From NCBI RefSeq assembly GCF_000233455.1, contig NZ_JH376420.1:575618-639617 (forward strand): 64,000 nt of DNA. The letters are read 5' to 3'. Origin of the DNA: [Clostridium] citroniae WAL-17108. Its GTDB lineage: Bacteria; Bacillota; Clostridia; Lachnospirales; Lachnospiraceae. The position numbers and the translations under genes were made by a program. Below the pieces are notes generated by a model, which worked only from the letters and a program-made list of their open reading frames with translations, ran no database searches and was not told where the DNA came from. Positions 31,316 through 40,435 of this stretch are shown here, piece by piece. The first letter of the stretch is position 1. The number at the start of each line of letters is the position of its first letter.

Positions 31316-33697
31316 TCAACCCCAGTTTTCAATTTCCGTTCGCTGGATGATATCATCCTGAATGTCCTTGCCAAGTTCTACAAAGAATGCCGTATATCCC
31401 GCAACCCGGACCAACAGATCTTTGTGGTCCCCTGGATTTTTCTGCGCATCCATAAGGATCTCCGGATTGATGACATTGTACTGGGTGTGATAGATATCCA
31501 GTGTGCACTGAGTCTTAAGCAGAACCATCATGCTGTTCAGCCCGCGCTCCCCCTCAAGAAGCTTGGGATCGATCTTCAGGTTCATCTGTGTTCCCTGCGT
31601 AAAACGCGCATGGGGCAGATTACTGATGGATTTTAAAAGGGCTGTGGCTCCATTGATATCAGTGCCGCCAGTGGCCCCGATGCCGTCAGCGAGAGGCGTC
31701 CACGCTTTCCGTCCTGAAGGAAGCGCACCCACGCTCTGTCCAATGGGCACATTGCCGGATACGGGAAGCATACCTGCCGTCAGCTTGCCGAATGGTGAAT
31801 CGTATTGCTCAATCTGATCCACAAGGTAGTTATAGATCTCTCCCACACAGAAGTCGGCCTTCGGATCATCATTGCCGTATTTTGGCGCATCCATGCACAT
31901 TTTATGGATGTGCTCATATCCCTCAAAGTCCGCATCCAATGCCCTGCAAAGCTCATCCATGGATATTTTCTTTTCATCAAAAACAAGATATTTAATATCT
32001 GCCACGGAATTGATAATGTCCGCCTGTCCGATGATATTGATCCCATTCCCCACATTAAACTCAGCGCCGCCGTTTGCGTAATCTTTTCCAACCGCCATAC
32101 AGTTGGGATATGTCAAAGAAAGGGCCGGCACCGGACGGTAATTCTCGCTCAGATAATCCAGATACGAGTTCATGGTTGCCATTGTATGTACAAAATGATC
32201 GATCTGCTTTTTGACCGCTGCCATAAAGTCATCAAACGTTTTGAAATCACGCGGATCACCGGTCCGGATGGAGATCTGTTCTCCTGTCTTACGGCTCCTT
32301 CCGTTATTCATAACCATATCCACCACGCCGCCCATGCTGATCTCGCCGATGTCGGTATAGGATTTAAGGCGGCCTTCCAGGTTCGTCTCCACGCAGCCGC
32401 ATGGAGTCCAGTCCCATGCCTGTGACATTGGGATTCCTTTATTGAGAAGCATCTTGATTCCTGCATCGTCATGGTAGACGGCCGGCATTGTACGTCCCAT
32501 GCGGATACACTCTGCGGCTTTTCGCAAAAAGGAATCCGGATTTTTGGAAATGCTGTAGCGGACCGTCATGTTGGGTTCCTTAAGAGCAGTGTCTTGTGTG
32601 GCCTGGATCGTCATATAGGACAGGTCGTTGACGGCGTCATTTCCATATTGGTCAATACCGCCGGCGCAAACCTGAACCGTCATATTATAACCCGCAGAAA
32701 AGGCAGCGCTCTCACCGTCCTGGAACAATCCCATTTCCGAGATTTTGATCCAGAAGCAGTCCATAAGCTCCTGGGCTTCGTCCTGTGTCATGGTGCCGTC
32801 CGCCAAATCTTTTTCGTAATATTGAATCAGATATTGATCCATACGGCCCAGGTTGTAAGAAGACGCATTCTGTTCCATAAAAATACAGAACTCATAGGTA
32901 AGCATACTCTGCAGCGCTTCATAGAAGTTACGGGGCGGATTGGCAGGAACATTGCGGTTAACTTCCGCGATCTTCAGCAATTCCGCCCTGCGCTTCTCAT
33001 CCGCCTCTTTTTCAGCCATCTTCTCAGCCAGATCAGCGTGGCGGTTCGCAAGCGCAATGATGCCTTCGGCTGAAATAATAAGGGACTTGTAGAAAATGAT
33101 CTGTTTCAGCACATCCTCTCCATGTGCATCATCAAGAGCGGCAAGCTTTTCTTCCGCCTCTTTTTTGATGCCGGTGATCCCCTTTGCAAGAAGGGTTCTC
33201 CAGCCGGGTGTGTTCTCACCGTATCCGCGGACAAACTTCTTATCAACATATAACATGCCGCCATCGCGCATTGTCCTTACATCTTCCGGCATCATTGCGT
33301 TCCATCGGTCCAGAACGCATTTGCCTCTCCAGTAAGGAGCCACTTCTTCCATAAACAGTTTCTTGTTCTCTTCAGAAAGGTAGAATGGATCGTATTTGCG
33401 GGTACTGATCGTATCTAACTCTTTCTCGATCACAGAGCATGCGGAATCCGGGTTGAGAATACCTGCACGCGGCTTGAATGCCACGCCGCCGACTAAAAGC
33501 TCATGGTCCTGGATAAAGATGGGCTTATTCTCATAAACAGTTTTCATAGCAACTGCTTTCTGGATCTGCCACGGCTGGCCTTCCGTGGCTTTAAAGCCCT
33601 GTGTTACATAGTAAGCATCCAGAATATCCATCTCAACACGGTGAGACATATAGTTCTCTCTCAGCGCCTGGATCCTTTTCATATAATCTTTTGACAT
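31316..33697 (-). CDS. glycyl radical enzyme of unassigned substrate
   Basis: 793 residues of the pyruvate formate-lyase-like superfamily. The radical site is RVAGYTAFF (Gly767). The catalytic loop is WTPCGCVETN with Cys435 and general base Glu437; GCVE marks dehydratase/lyase-type enzymes, unlike the Cys-Cys of PFL. GCVET also occurs in hydroxyproline dehydratase (HypD), but the segment before GRMDQ (NASSYNL) lacks the Asp that binds hydroxyproline there, so it is not a plain HypD. No microcompartment shell genes are near. Neighbours are its activase, a ProC-like enzyme, a TIM-barrel enzyme, an MFS and a BCCT carrier. GGAGAG precedes the start. Confidence 0.93.
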   Translation of the reverse strand: MSKDYMKRIQALRENYMSHRVEMDILDAYYVTQGFKATEGQPWQIQKAVAMKTVYENKPIFIQDHELLVGGVAFKPRAGILNPDSACSVIEKELDTISTRKYDPFYLSEENKKLFMEEVAPYWRGKCVLDRWNAMMPEDVRTMRDGGMLYVDKKFVRGYGENTPGWRTLLAKGITGIKKEAEEKLAALDDAHGEDVLKQIIFYKSLIISAEGIIALANRHADLAEKMAEKEADEKRRAELLKIAEVNRNVPANPPRNFYEALQSMLTYEFCIFMEQNASSYNLGRMDQYLIQYYEKDLADGTMTQDEAQELMDCFWIKISEMGLFQDGESAAFSAGYNMTVQVCAGGIDQYGNDAVNDLSYMTIQATQDTALKEPNMTVRYSISKNPDSFLRKAAECIRMGRTMPAVYHDDAGIKMLLNKGIPMSQAWDWTPCGCVETNLEGRLKSYTDIGEISMGGVVDMVMNNGRSRKTGEQISIRTGDPRDFKTFDDFMAAVKKQIDHFVHTMATMNSYLDYLSENYRPVPALSLTYPNCMAVGKDYANGGAEFNVGNGINIIGQADIINSVADIKYLVFDEKKISMDELCRALDADFEGYEHIHKMCMDAPKYGNDDPKADFCVGEIYNYLVDQIEQYDSPFGKLTAGMLPVSGNVPIGQSVGALPSGRKAWTPLADGIGATGGTDINGATALLKSISNLPHARFTQGTQMNLKIDPKLLEGERGLNSMMVLLKTQCTLDIYHTQYNVINPEILMDAQKNPGDHKDLLVRVAGYTAFFVELGKDIQDDIIQRTEIENWG

Positions 33698-33724
33698 GAT
33701 ACGCTCTCCTTTATGATCTTTATA

Positions 33725-35050
33725 TTAATTTGCCGCTAAATTTTCATTCATTTCCGCGGTATGGACTTCCTTTATAAACGTTTCAGGCGCAAACAGCTGG
33801 CATACCACCCCGCCAATCAGCAGGATAACAAGGCACACGCCTAAGGTGCCGTAGACTCCAATGCGTTCCACTAAAATGGGCAGTAAGAAGGTTCCTGCAG
33901 CTGCCCCGATCCGGCTAAAGGCGATCACGATGCCAACCCCGGTGCCTCTTACGCGGGTATCAAACAGCTCCGGCGGGTATGGATTTTCCATTACGACCGC
34001 AATTGACATGGACAATGCATACACACAGAATGAAACCACGGTAACTACCATGGATCCGCCATGGCCCACGATCATTACCCCCAGTGCAATGGCTGAAATA
34101 TAAAAGGTTGAACAAAGAAAACGTCTCCGCGATATTCTGTTGCACAAATACGTTCCAATGAACGCTCCGGCCATACAGAAGACATCGTATAAAATACTGG
34201 ATGTATTTGCGTCCCCCATGTTCAGACTGGCGATCAGGATCGGAAGGAAGATACCCACTCCAAAGTAAGGGAACACCTGACATGCATAGAAAACACCGCC
34301 TACCAGCGTGTTTCTGCGGTACTTTGGGCTGAAGAGTTCTATTACGGATACTTTTTCATTGGATGCATTGTTGTCCTCCGCCACAACGCAGTATCCGTCT
34401 CCCAGTTTTTTCGCGATCAACTTGTCAGCCTCATCCGAACGGCCAATTGCAGCCAGCCATGTAGGCGATTCCGGCACTCCTATCACAATTCTCGCAATGG
34501 CGGCGATCACCCCCGGAATAACAGAGGTTACAAAAATGATATGGTAATCCATGGACAGATTCCCCATGATCAGCCCTGCAAAAAAGGAAGCCACATAGCC
34601 GAAGGTCCAGAAAATAATAAACCGGCTCAGGTAGACAGGTCCGTCTTTGGGCGGAAACCATTCTGAAATAATGGTAGTTCCCACTGTGTAATCAACTGCA
34701 ATACAAAGGCCGATACAGATGCGCAGGAACATTAATACCCCCACGCTGGATGTAAAAAGCTGAAGGACCGAACATACGGAAAATAGCGCCATATCCGCCA
34801 GCATCAATTTGCTCCTGCCGATTTTGTCGGCAATGTTGCCTACAACAAGGCTTCCGGCAAGTCCGATCAGTGTTCCGGCTCCCAGCAGGCCCACCCAGAA
34901 GGTGCTTAACCCCAGCTTATCCTGTGCCTGTGTGACTGCAGTCCCCGCAATTCCCAGGGCATATCCGCATGCAATCTGGCCTAAAACCGTACAGACATAC
35001 AGCATCATATGGAATTTTGTAAAGGGGGCTTTTTTGTAATCTTTTTTCAT
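33725..35050 (-). CDS. MFS transporter (sugar/organic-acid porter type)
   Basis: 441 residues, twelve predicted membrane helices. The MFS loop motif GNIADKIGRSKLM lies between helices 2 and 3, and VPESPTWLAAIGR is the sugar-porter-like signature before the central loop. An acidic helix 7-8 region and a symmetrical second half follow. Aromatic-acid and sialic-acid carriers share this branch. It is the first gene of the minus-strand glycyl-radical cluster, 27 bases ahead of the enzyme, so it likely imports the substrate or exports a product. Confidence 0.86.
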   Translation of the reverse strand: MKKDYKKAPFTKFHMMLYVCTVLGQIACGYALGIAGTAVTQAQDKLGLSTFWVGLLGAGTLIGLAGSLVVGNIADKIGRSKLMLADMALFSVCSVLQLFTSSVGVLMFLRICIGLCIAVDYTVGTTIISEWFPPKDGPVYLSRFIIFWTFGYVASFFAGLIMGNLSMDYHIIFVTSVIPGVIAAIARIVIGVPESPTWLAAIGRSDEADKLIAKKLGDGYCVVAEDNNASNEKVSVIELFSPKYRRNTLVGGVFYACQVFPYFGVGIFLPILIASLNMGDANTSSILYDVFCMAGAFIGTYLCNRISRRRFLCSTFYISAIALGVMIVGHGGSMVVTVVSFCVYALSMSIAVVMENPYPPELFDTRVRGTGVGIVIAFSRIGAAAGTFLLPILVERIGVYGTLGVCLVILLIGGVVCQLFAPETFIKEVHTAEMNENLAAN

Positions 35051-35237
35051 GATTCTCCTTTCCTGTTATCTTGTTAAAATGTAATATGTCGGCGCAGAGA
35101 TCGTAACCGCATCTGTCCGCGCCTCTCTTGTTAAAATAATAACATTAAATCCCTTGAATTTGAAATATCTATATTAAATACTGCTATTCAGAAATTAAAT
35201 GGTCTGTTTCTGGGGATTATTTTTGCACAAAAAACAT

Positions 35238-35266
35238 TTGAATTTTTCAAAAATACCTGCTATAAT
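35238..35266 (+). promoter_or_regulatory. promoter of the MATE gene leader
   Basis: TTGAAT (35238-35243), 17-bp spacer, TATAAT (35261-35266). Transcription would start near 35273, five bases before the first leader hairpin. The 420-bp gap 35051-35470 otherwise holds AT-rich DNA. Confidence 0.75.
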
Positions 35267-35277
35267 ATGGATGCAAT

Positions 35278-35448
35278 GAGTAGCTGACTGCGTAAATCCG
35301 GTTGTCAGCTGCTCTTTTTTATTTTAATCGTAACAGTTCAGGACATTGTGAACAGTTATTTTAATCCTATATTTATGCATCACCCATGCATCAAAGCGTG
35401 TCGCCCACAGCGTAAATCCAGCTTTCAGGCCCCACGCTTTATTTTTTT
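35278..35448 (+). ncRNA. tandem riboswitch-like hairpins before the MATE gene (candidate guanidine-IV/mepA motif)
   Basis: Hairpin 1: GAGTAGCTGAC (35278-35288) pairs with GTCAGCTGCTC (35304-35314) and is followed by a T-run, a terminator. Hairpin 2: AAAGCGTG (35393-35400) pairs with CACGCTTT (35433-35440), followed by ATTTTTTT. Both loops contain GCGTAAATCC. Two terminators with the same conserved loop in front of an exporter gene argue for a ligand-controlled leader. I recall that the guanidine-IV class (first called mepA) precedes MATE genes of clostridia; the match is from memory. Confidence 0.6.
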
Positions 35449-35470
35449 GCAATAAAGGAGGAAACATTTT

Positions 35471-36859
35471 ATGGAACAACGATCAAATTCATTTCTGGAG
35501 ACAGAAAAAATCAGCAGCCTGATGGGGAAATATGCGGTTCCCTGCATCATTTCCCTGTTGGTGGCCGCCCTGTACAACATTGTGGACCAGATTTTTATCG
35601 CCAATGCGGATTACCTGGGTTCCTACGGAAATGCAGCCAATACGGTGGTATTTCCCCTAACCGTGGTGGCCCTGGCCATCGCGGTAATGATCGGGGATGG
35701 CTGCTGTGCCTTTGTAAGCCTGTGCCTGGGGGCCAATGAAAAGGAAAATGCCCACCGCAGCATCGGCAATGCCATTGTCCTTTGCATTGCGGCCGGTCTG
35801 GTCCTCACCGCTCTCTATTTCCTGTTTCAGGATCCCATCCTTACCCTGTTTGGGGGACGGATCAATGAGGAAACCTTTTTACATTCCAAGGAGTACTTTA
35901 CCTATATCACCATGGGCATCCCCTTTTACATGTTTGGCCAGGCGCTAAACCCCATTATCCGTTCTGACGGCAGCCCCGGCTTTGCCATGGTCTCCACCCT
36001 GGCAGGCGCGGTGGCAAACATCATCCTGGATCCTGTGTTCATTTTTATTTTCCGATGGGGGATGATGGGAGCCGCTGTGGCCACTGTTATCGGCCAGGTC
36101 CTCACCGCGGTGCTGGCCGTATGGTATCTCTGTCACATGAAGGCAGTGACCCTGCACAGGCAGAGTTTTGGCCTGCATGGAGGGTTGATGAAGCGTTTCC
36201 TGCCCCTTGGCATATGCAGCTTTTTGTCCCAGATCTCCCTGGTGGCTTCCATGGCTGCCATTAACAACATGATCCGCACCTATGGAGCCCTGGACCCGGT
36301 GTTCAGCCAGCCCGTATACGCCCAGATTCCCATGGCCGTGGTGGGCATTGTGATGAAGTTCTTTCAGATCGTCATATCCATCTCCGTGGGCATGGCCGCA
36401 GGGTGCATTCCCATTGTGGGCTATAATATGGGTGCCGGGCGCAGGGACCGGGCCAAAAGCCTGTTCACCCTCTTGCTGGCCCTGGAAGCCGCAGTGGGCG
36501 CAGCGGCACTGGGGATCGTGGAACTCTTTCCCGGCCGGCTCATTGCCCTGTTCGGCGCATCCAATGAGAGCATATATTATACGGAGTTTGCGGTAAGGGC
36601 ATTCCGCATTTACCTCTGTATGCTCATCCTGGCATGTGTCAACAAAGCCACCTTCATTTACCTCCAGTCCCTTGGAAAGGCTCTGGTATCCACCCTTCTC
36701 TCCATGGTCCGTGAGGTGGTGTTCGGCGTTGGCTTTGCCCTTTTGCTGCCCGTGTTCTTTGAACTGGACGGCGTGCTCTATTCCATGCCAGTATCGGATG
36801 TGCTCACATTTATCATCTCTGCCATTGTAATAGGCAGGACATATAAAACATTAAAATAG
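35471..36859 (+). CDS. MATE-family efflux transporter (MepA-like)
   Basis: 462 residues with twelve hydrophobic helices in two homologous halves: PCIISLLVAALYNIVDQIFI and the corresponding LPLGICSFLSQISLVASMAA. MATE proteins exchange Na+ or H+ for cationic drugs or, when controlled by guanidine riboswitches, guanidinium. Motif GYNMGAGRRDRAK is typical of the clostridial MepA branch. AAAGGAGG precedes the start and the leader above supplies possible ligand control. The cytidylate-kinase-like gene follows after 15 bases. Confidence 0.9.
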   Translation: MEQRSNSFLETEKISSLMGKYAVPCIISLLVAALYNIVDQIFIANADYLGSYGNAANTVVFPLTVVALAIAVMIGDGCCAFVSLCLGANEKENAHRSIGNAIVLCIAAGLVLTALYFLFQDPILTLFGGRINEETFLHSKEYFTYITMGIPFYMFGQALNPIIRSDGSPGFAMVSTLAGAVANIILDPVFIFIFRWGMMGAAVATVIGQVLTAVLAVWYLCHMKAVTLHRQSFGLHGGLMKRFLPLGICSFLSQISLVASMAAINNMIRTYGALDPVFSQPVYAQIPMAVVGIVMKFFQIVISISVGMAAGCIPIVGYNMGAGRRDRAKSLFTLLLALEAAVGAAALGIVELFPGRLIALFGASNESIYYTEFAVRAFRIYLCMLILACVNKATFIYLQSLGKALVSTLLSMVREVVFGVGFALLLPVFFELDGVLYSMPVSDVLTFIISAIVIGRTYKTLK

Positions 36860-36874
36860 CCAGGAGGAAGGACA

Positions 36875-37459
36875 ATGAAAAACAGGATCATAACCATCAG
36901 CAGGGAATTTGGAAGCGGGGGACGCACCATAGGGAAAATGACAGCAGAAACATTGGGAATCCCCTGTTATGACCAGGAGCTGATCGAAAAGCTGTCTGAG
37001 GACAGCGGTTTTACAGAGGATTATATTCGGGAGCAGGATGAATCCAGCGCCCATAAGGGATGGTTTGCCAATGCATTTTCCGGCCGCTCACTAAACGGGG
37101 GTTCCAACCAGGACTATCTCTGGATCATCCAGAGGAGCATCATCCTGGAGCTGGCAGCCAGGGAATCCTGTGTAATCGTGGGGCGGTGCGCAGACTATAT
37201 CTTAAAGGATGCGGCCGACTGTCTGAAGGTGTTTATCCATGCCGGCTTTGATAAGCGCGCCCAGCGGATCGTAAGCCTTTACGGAGAAACGGATGTGCCC
37301 ACACAAAAGAGACTGGCTGACAAGGACAAACGCCGGGCCGCCTACTACCAGTTTTATACCGACACCCAGTGGGGGCTTGCCCGTAACTACCATGTCACAC
37401 TGGACAGCGGGGTTTTGGGCATTGAGCAATGCAGCAGTCTCATATCAGGGCTGTATTGA
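36875..37459 (+). CDS. cytidylate-kinase-like protein
   Basis: 194 residues. It belongs to the cytidylate kinase-like family of P-loop proteins: ITISREFGSGGRTIGKMTAE with the unusual P-loop GSGGRTIG, then VIVGRCADYILKD and a lid with RRAAYYQFYTD. The true substrate is not known; the family is widespread in clostridia and often sits next to MATE genes. AGGAGG precedes the ATG. It is probably co-transcribed with the exporter and ends at a strong hairpin. Confidence 0.85.
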   Translation: MKNRIITISREFGSGGRTIGKMTAETLGIPCYDQELIEKLSEDSGFTEDYIREQDESSAHKGWFANAFSGRSLNGGSNQDYLWIIQRSIILELAARESCVIVGRCADYILKDAADCLKVFIHAGFDKRAQRIVSLYGETDVPTQKRLADKDKRRAAYYQFYTDTQWGLARNYHVTLDSGVLGIEQCSSLISGLY

Positions 37460-37471
37460 GATCTTTCATGG

Positions 37472-37527
37472 GAACGACCCTCAGTGGACAAGGGGCGTGT
37501 GTCCCCTTGTCCACTGAGGGTACGTTC
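37472..37527. terminator. long inverted repeat (dispersed repeat B, copy 2), probable terminator
   Basis: 24-base arms, GAACGACCCTCAGTGGACAAG..GGG against its complement ending GTACGTTC, with a 7-base loop; nearly perfect. It ends the MATE/kinase transcript. The arm CCCTTGTCCACTGAGGGTA recurs at 58679 and, diverged, at 25827. Confidence 0.7.
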
Positions 37528-37643
37528 AATTTATGAAGATTTACTCACGTATTTCTATCGAATTTCTTAAGAAAATAATCCTTGGACTTTTCATCCTATC
37601 TAATGTACAATAGTTATAAGCACATTAAGAGGAGGTACATGCC

Positions 37644-38582
37644 ATGTCAAAAAAGACATTTTTACTGGTTTTTTTGATATCGCTCCTGTCTTTAGGCATC
37701 CTGGTACCCGCTTATGGTGAAGAGAGTCTCATCGATTCCGTCCCCCTGTCCATTTCGTGGGACCGAGCACCAAAAGCCGGAGACCTGGTTGGTGAAGTAT
37801 ATGCCACTTCCAGCAATAAGCATTTTGTTGTGGAGGGCGCTTCCTATGTTAAACGAGATGATACATGGGTTTTCGGCGAAAGGCCTGTGGTAGAAATAGA
37901 GTTATCCGCCAAAAGCGGGTACAGCTTTACCAGCACTGGCAGAACATACTTTTCCTTATTCGGATGCGGGGCACAGTACAAAAAAGCCACCATGGACGGG
38001 GATGGGAATTCCCTGATCCTGCAGGTAACCCTTCCTACCATTGACAGCATCCTTCCTGCTTCCACAGCAGTGAGCTGGAACAATAATACAGCTGTGTGGG
38101 ATGAGGTGGAAGGTTCCAAGAGTTATGAGATCCAGCTTTATAAGGATAACCGCCTGATGGCCACGGTAACAGCCAAGCATGACCGCTATGATTTCAAGTC
38201 ATATATCAATGTGGAAGGTGTGTACACATTCCGCGTAAGGGCCTTCGGAACCTATAAATCACAGGCAAGTCCCTGGTCTGAACTCTCGGAGGAGAATAAG
38301 ATCCGGCCTGAAGATGCCTGGTATATTGACAACGGCAGCTGGGAGCGGAACAGGCTGGGCAGGCGGTACGTTTACAAGAACAAGGCATATCCCACCAACA
38401 CCTGGAGATGCATCAACAACAAGTGGTATTATTTTAATTACGAAGGCTATATGCTGACCAACTGCTATATCAAGTCAGGAGAGATGAATTTCTACTATTG
38501 GCTGGGTGCCAACGGCGCCTGGGATTCGGATAAGGATACTTTTAATCCGGACCTGTCAAAGTATACCATTGTAAAGCAGTGA
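37644..38582 (+). CDS. secreted protein with beta-sandwich and choline-binding-like repeats
   Basis: 312 residues. Signal peptide at 1-25 (KKTFLLVFLISLLSLGILVPAYG). The middle, about 140-230, has a fibronectin-type pattern (AVSWNNNTAVWDEVEGSKSYEIQ.. to RVRAFGTYKSQASPWSELS). The C-terminus holds aromatic repeats WRCINNKWYYFNYEGYML and NFYYWLGANGAW, like cell-wall (choline-type) binding modules. It is probably bound to the cell wall; no catalytic domain is seen. AGGAGG precedes the ATG. It has its own transcript, ended by the hairpin at 38590-38640. Confidence 0.75.
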   Translation: MSKKTFLLVFLISLLSLGILVPAYGEESLIDSVPLSISWDRAPKAGDLVGEVYATSSNKHFVVEGASYVKRDDTWVFGERPVVEIELSAKSGYSFTSTGRTYFSLFGCGAQYKKATMDGDGNSLILQVTLPTIDSILPASTAVSWNNNTAVWDEVEGSKSYEIQLYKDNRLMATVTAKHDRYDFKSYINVEGVYTFRVRAFGTYKSQASPWSELSEENKIRPEDAWYIDNGSWERNRLGRRYVYKNKAYPTNTWRCINNKWYYFNYEGYMLTNCYIKSGEMNFYYWLGANGAWDSDKDTFNPDLSKYTIVKQ

Positions 38583-38589
38583 TAATAGA

Positions 38590-38640
38590 AATCCCGGTTT
38601 TTCCGGAACCCTGAACCGGGTCCGGAAACCGGGATTTTTT
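38590..38640. terminator. intrinsic terminator between convergent genes
   Basis: Arms AATCCCGGTTTTTCCGGA and TCCGGAAACCGGGATT, followed by a T-run on the plus strand. It serves the secreted-protein gene and, having an A-run on the other side, may not serve the kinase gene. Confidence 0.85.
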
Positions 38641-38683
38641 GTATGCCTAAACCTACGAATGTCTGAATCTATTTATATCTGTA

Positions 38684-40435
38684 TCACGACAGGTATGGTA
38701 TGCACATCTTAACCTCTGTCCCTTTTCCCAGGACACTGCGCATCCTGAGCCCGTGAAATTCCCCGTAGCGGATCTTAAGTCTCCTGTTTACGTTTTTAAG
38801 GCCAATGGATTCCCTGACTTCCAGAGGAATGCCGTTGTCATCATTGAGTATGGCGTCTATCTTTTCCTGGCTCATTCCCACCCCGTTATCAATAACAGAG
38901 ATGTAAAGGTTTTGCCGGTCTAAGTCTGCCTTTAAGGTCACAACCCCGTCCGCTTCCAGGTTCTCCACCCCATGTACCACTGCATTCTCGATCAAAGGCT
39001 GGATCAGCAGTTTGGGGATCTGGATGTCCAGAACCTCCCGGGGAACATCAATGTTAAAATGGATCCGGTCTCCATACCTGCAGTGCTGTATCATAAAGTA
39101 ATTCCTGATATGTTCCAGTTCTTCCCCAATGGTGGCAAAGTCAGACCCGTTGATCGTATACCGTAGGATATTACCCAGCGAAACCGCCACCTCCCCCACC
39201 TCCGGAACACCTCTGTTCCGGGAGATCCAGCTCATCATGTCCAGGGTATTGTAAAGGAAATGAGGATTGATCTGCATCCTCAGTGACTTGAGTTCCGCTT
39301 CCTGACGCAGCATAGTCTCATTATAGACCCTGTCAATGAGATCATTGATATTGTACACCATCATGTTAAAATGCTGGGACAGCTGCCCCACCTCGTCATC
39401 GGAGTGGACCGCGCAAATGACGTTAAAGTCCCCTTCCCCAAACCGTTCCATAGCTCCCTGGAGCTCCTTGATGTTTTTCGTAAACCGCTCCGCCAGGATC
39501 AGTATAATGATAAAGGAGACAAACAGAACCACCATGACTACTGCAAAAATATAAAATCTCAGTTCATATAAAACCTCACTGTAATTCATCTTTGGTATCA
39601 GCGTGATCAGCCTCCAGTCATTGTACCTCAGATCTGATATCACCGCATAATACTTCTCTCCCCCAAAGTCAACGGAATACACATCCTCCCTGACATGGCC
39701 GGACATAAACCGCCGGCCCAATGTGTCAAGTCCGTCAGCGGACAACGCCGGATCCGTGGTCACGATCACCCCCTCCGACCGGCTGATGATCATGGTCAGC
39801 CCATTCCGTATAAAGGAATACTTGTTGATCTGGTTCTCAAAGTCCTCCACGGGCATCTGTATCATTACAAAACCCAGGGGCTTTAAATTTTTTGTGCTGT
39901 TGATCTGGGCCCCGGCCTGCATGAACTTACCGGATTCATCCACCCCCAGCCATACGGTCCTGCCCTTTCCCCCATAGATCTGTTCCTTTTTCTGCTTATT
40001 CCATATGACGCCGCCCCCTGACTTTTCCCACACTTCAGAATATCCCTGGTCTGATTCCAGATAAACATTGACCACGGAATCCTCCCACATGATATCCGCA
40101 TAGATTCCCTGGCGTACCTTTTCCCTGGCCAGATATTCCTCATAAGCCCCATATGTCCCTTTGTCTATCTTTGTCAGGAACTCCTGGACCATGGTCTCGC
40201 TCTGGATGCTGAGGATCACACTGTCGATCTGGCGCATGGTAAGTTCAAGGCTGTCCTTTGACTGTTCCGCCATATTAAATACATAATCCTGGGTCTGGGT
40301 CACAAACAGCTTGTTAAAATATCCGTAATAACTGCCTGTCAGTATGAGGACCAGGAACAGGCTTATACCGCTGCACGCGGCCATATACTTATACTTCAGT
40401 TTTCGCTGGAACCGCCTCCGCCTGTGTTTTTTCAT
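38684..40435 (-). CDS. YesM-type sensor histidine kinase
   Basis: 583 residues. Two membrane helices (about 25-45 and 290-315) flank an extracellular sensor region of dCache type. A HAMP domain (ERFTKNIKELQGAMERFGEG) follows, then a His_kinase domain with the phospho-His in MQINPHFLYNTLDMM (about residue 388) and an ATPase domain (N-box QPLIENAVVHG, G1 VIDNGVGM). It phosphorylates the adjacent AraC-type regulator. Its start overlaps the regulator stop (ATGA). Last gene of the GH42/ABC cluster; it probably senses an oligosaccharide. Confidence 0.92.
   Translation of the reverse strand: MKKHRRRRFQRKLKYKYMAACSGISLFLVLILTGSYYGYFNKLFVTQTQDYVFNMAEQSKDSLELTMRQIDSVILSIQSETMVQEFLTKIDKGTYGAYEEYLAREKVRQGIYADIMWEDSVVNVYLESDQGYSEVWEKSGGGVIWNKQKKEQIYGGKGRTVWLGVDESGKFMQAGAQINSTKNLKPLGFVMIQMPVEDFENQINKYSFIRNGLTMIISRSEGVIVTTDPALSADGLDTLGRRFMSGHVREDVYSVDFGGEKYYAVISDLRYNDWRLITLIPKMNYSEVLYELRFYIFAVVMVVLFVSFIIILILAERFTKNIKELQGAMERFGEGDFNVICAVHSDDEVGQLSQHFNMMVYNINDLIDRVYNETMLRQEAELKSLRMQINPHFLYNTLDMMSWISRNRGVPEVGEVAVSLGNILRYTINGSDFATIGEELEHIRNYFMIQHCRYGDRIHFNIDVPREVLDIQIPKLLIQPLIENAVVHGVENLEADGVVTLKADLDRQNLYISVIDNGVGMSQEKIDAILNDDNGIPLEVRESIGLKNVNRRLKIRYGEFHGLRMRSVLGKGTEVKMCIPYLS

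Noticed and set aside
31316..33697. Pyruvate formate-lyase or choline trimethylamine-lyase
   Set aside because: PFL needs adjacent Cys-Cys in the loop, whereas this has GCVE. CutC clusters carry shell-protein and cutD neighbours, absent here, and the loop reads CGCVETN.
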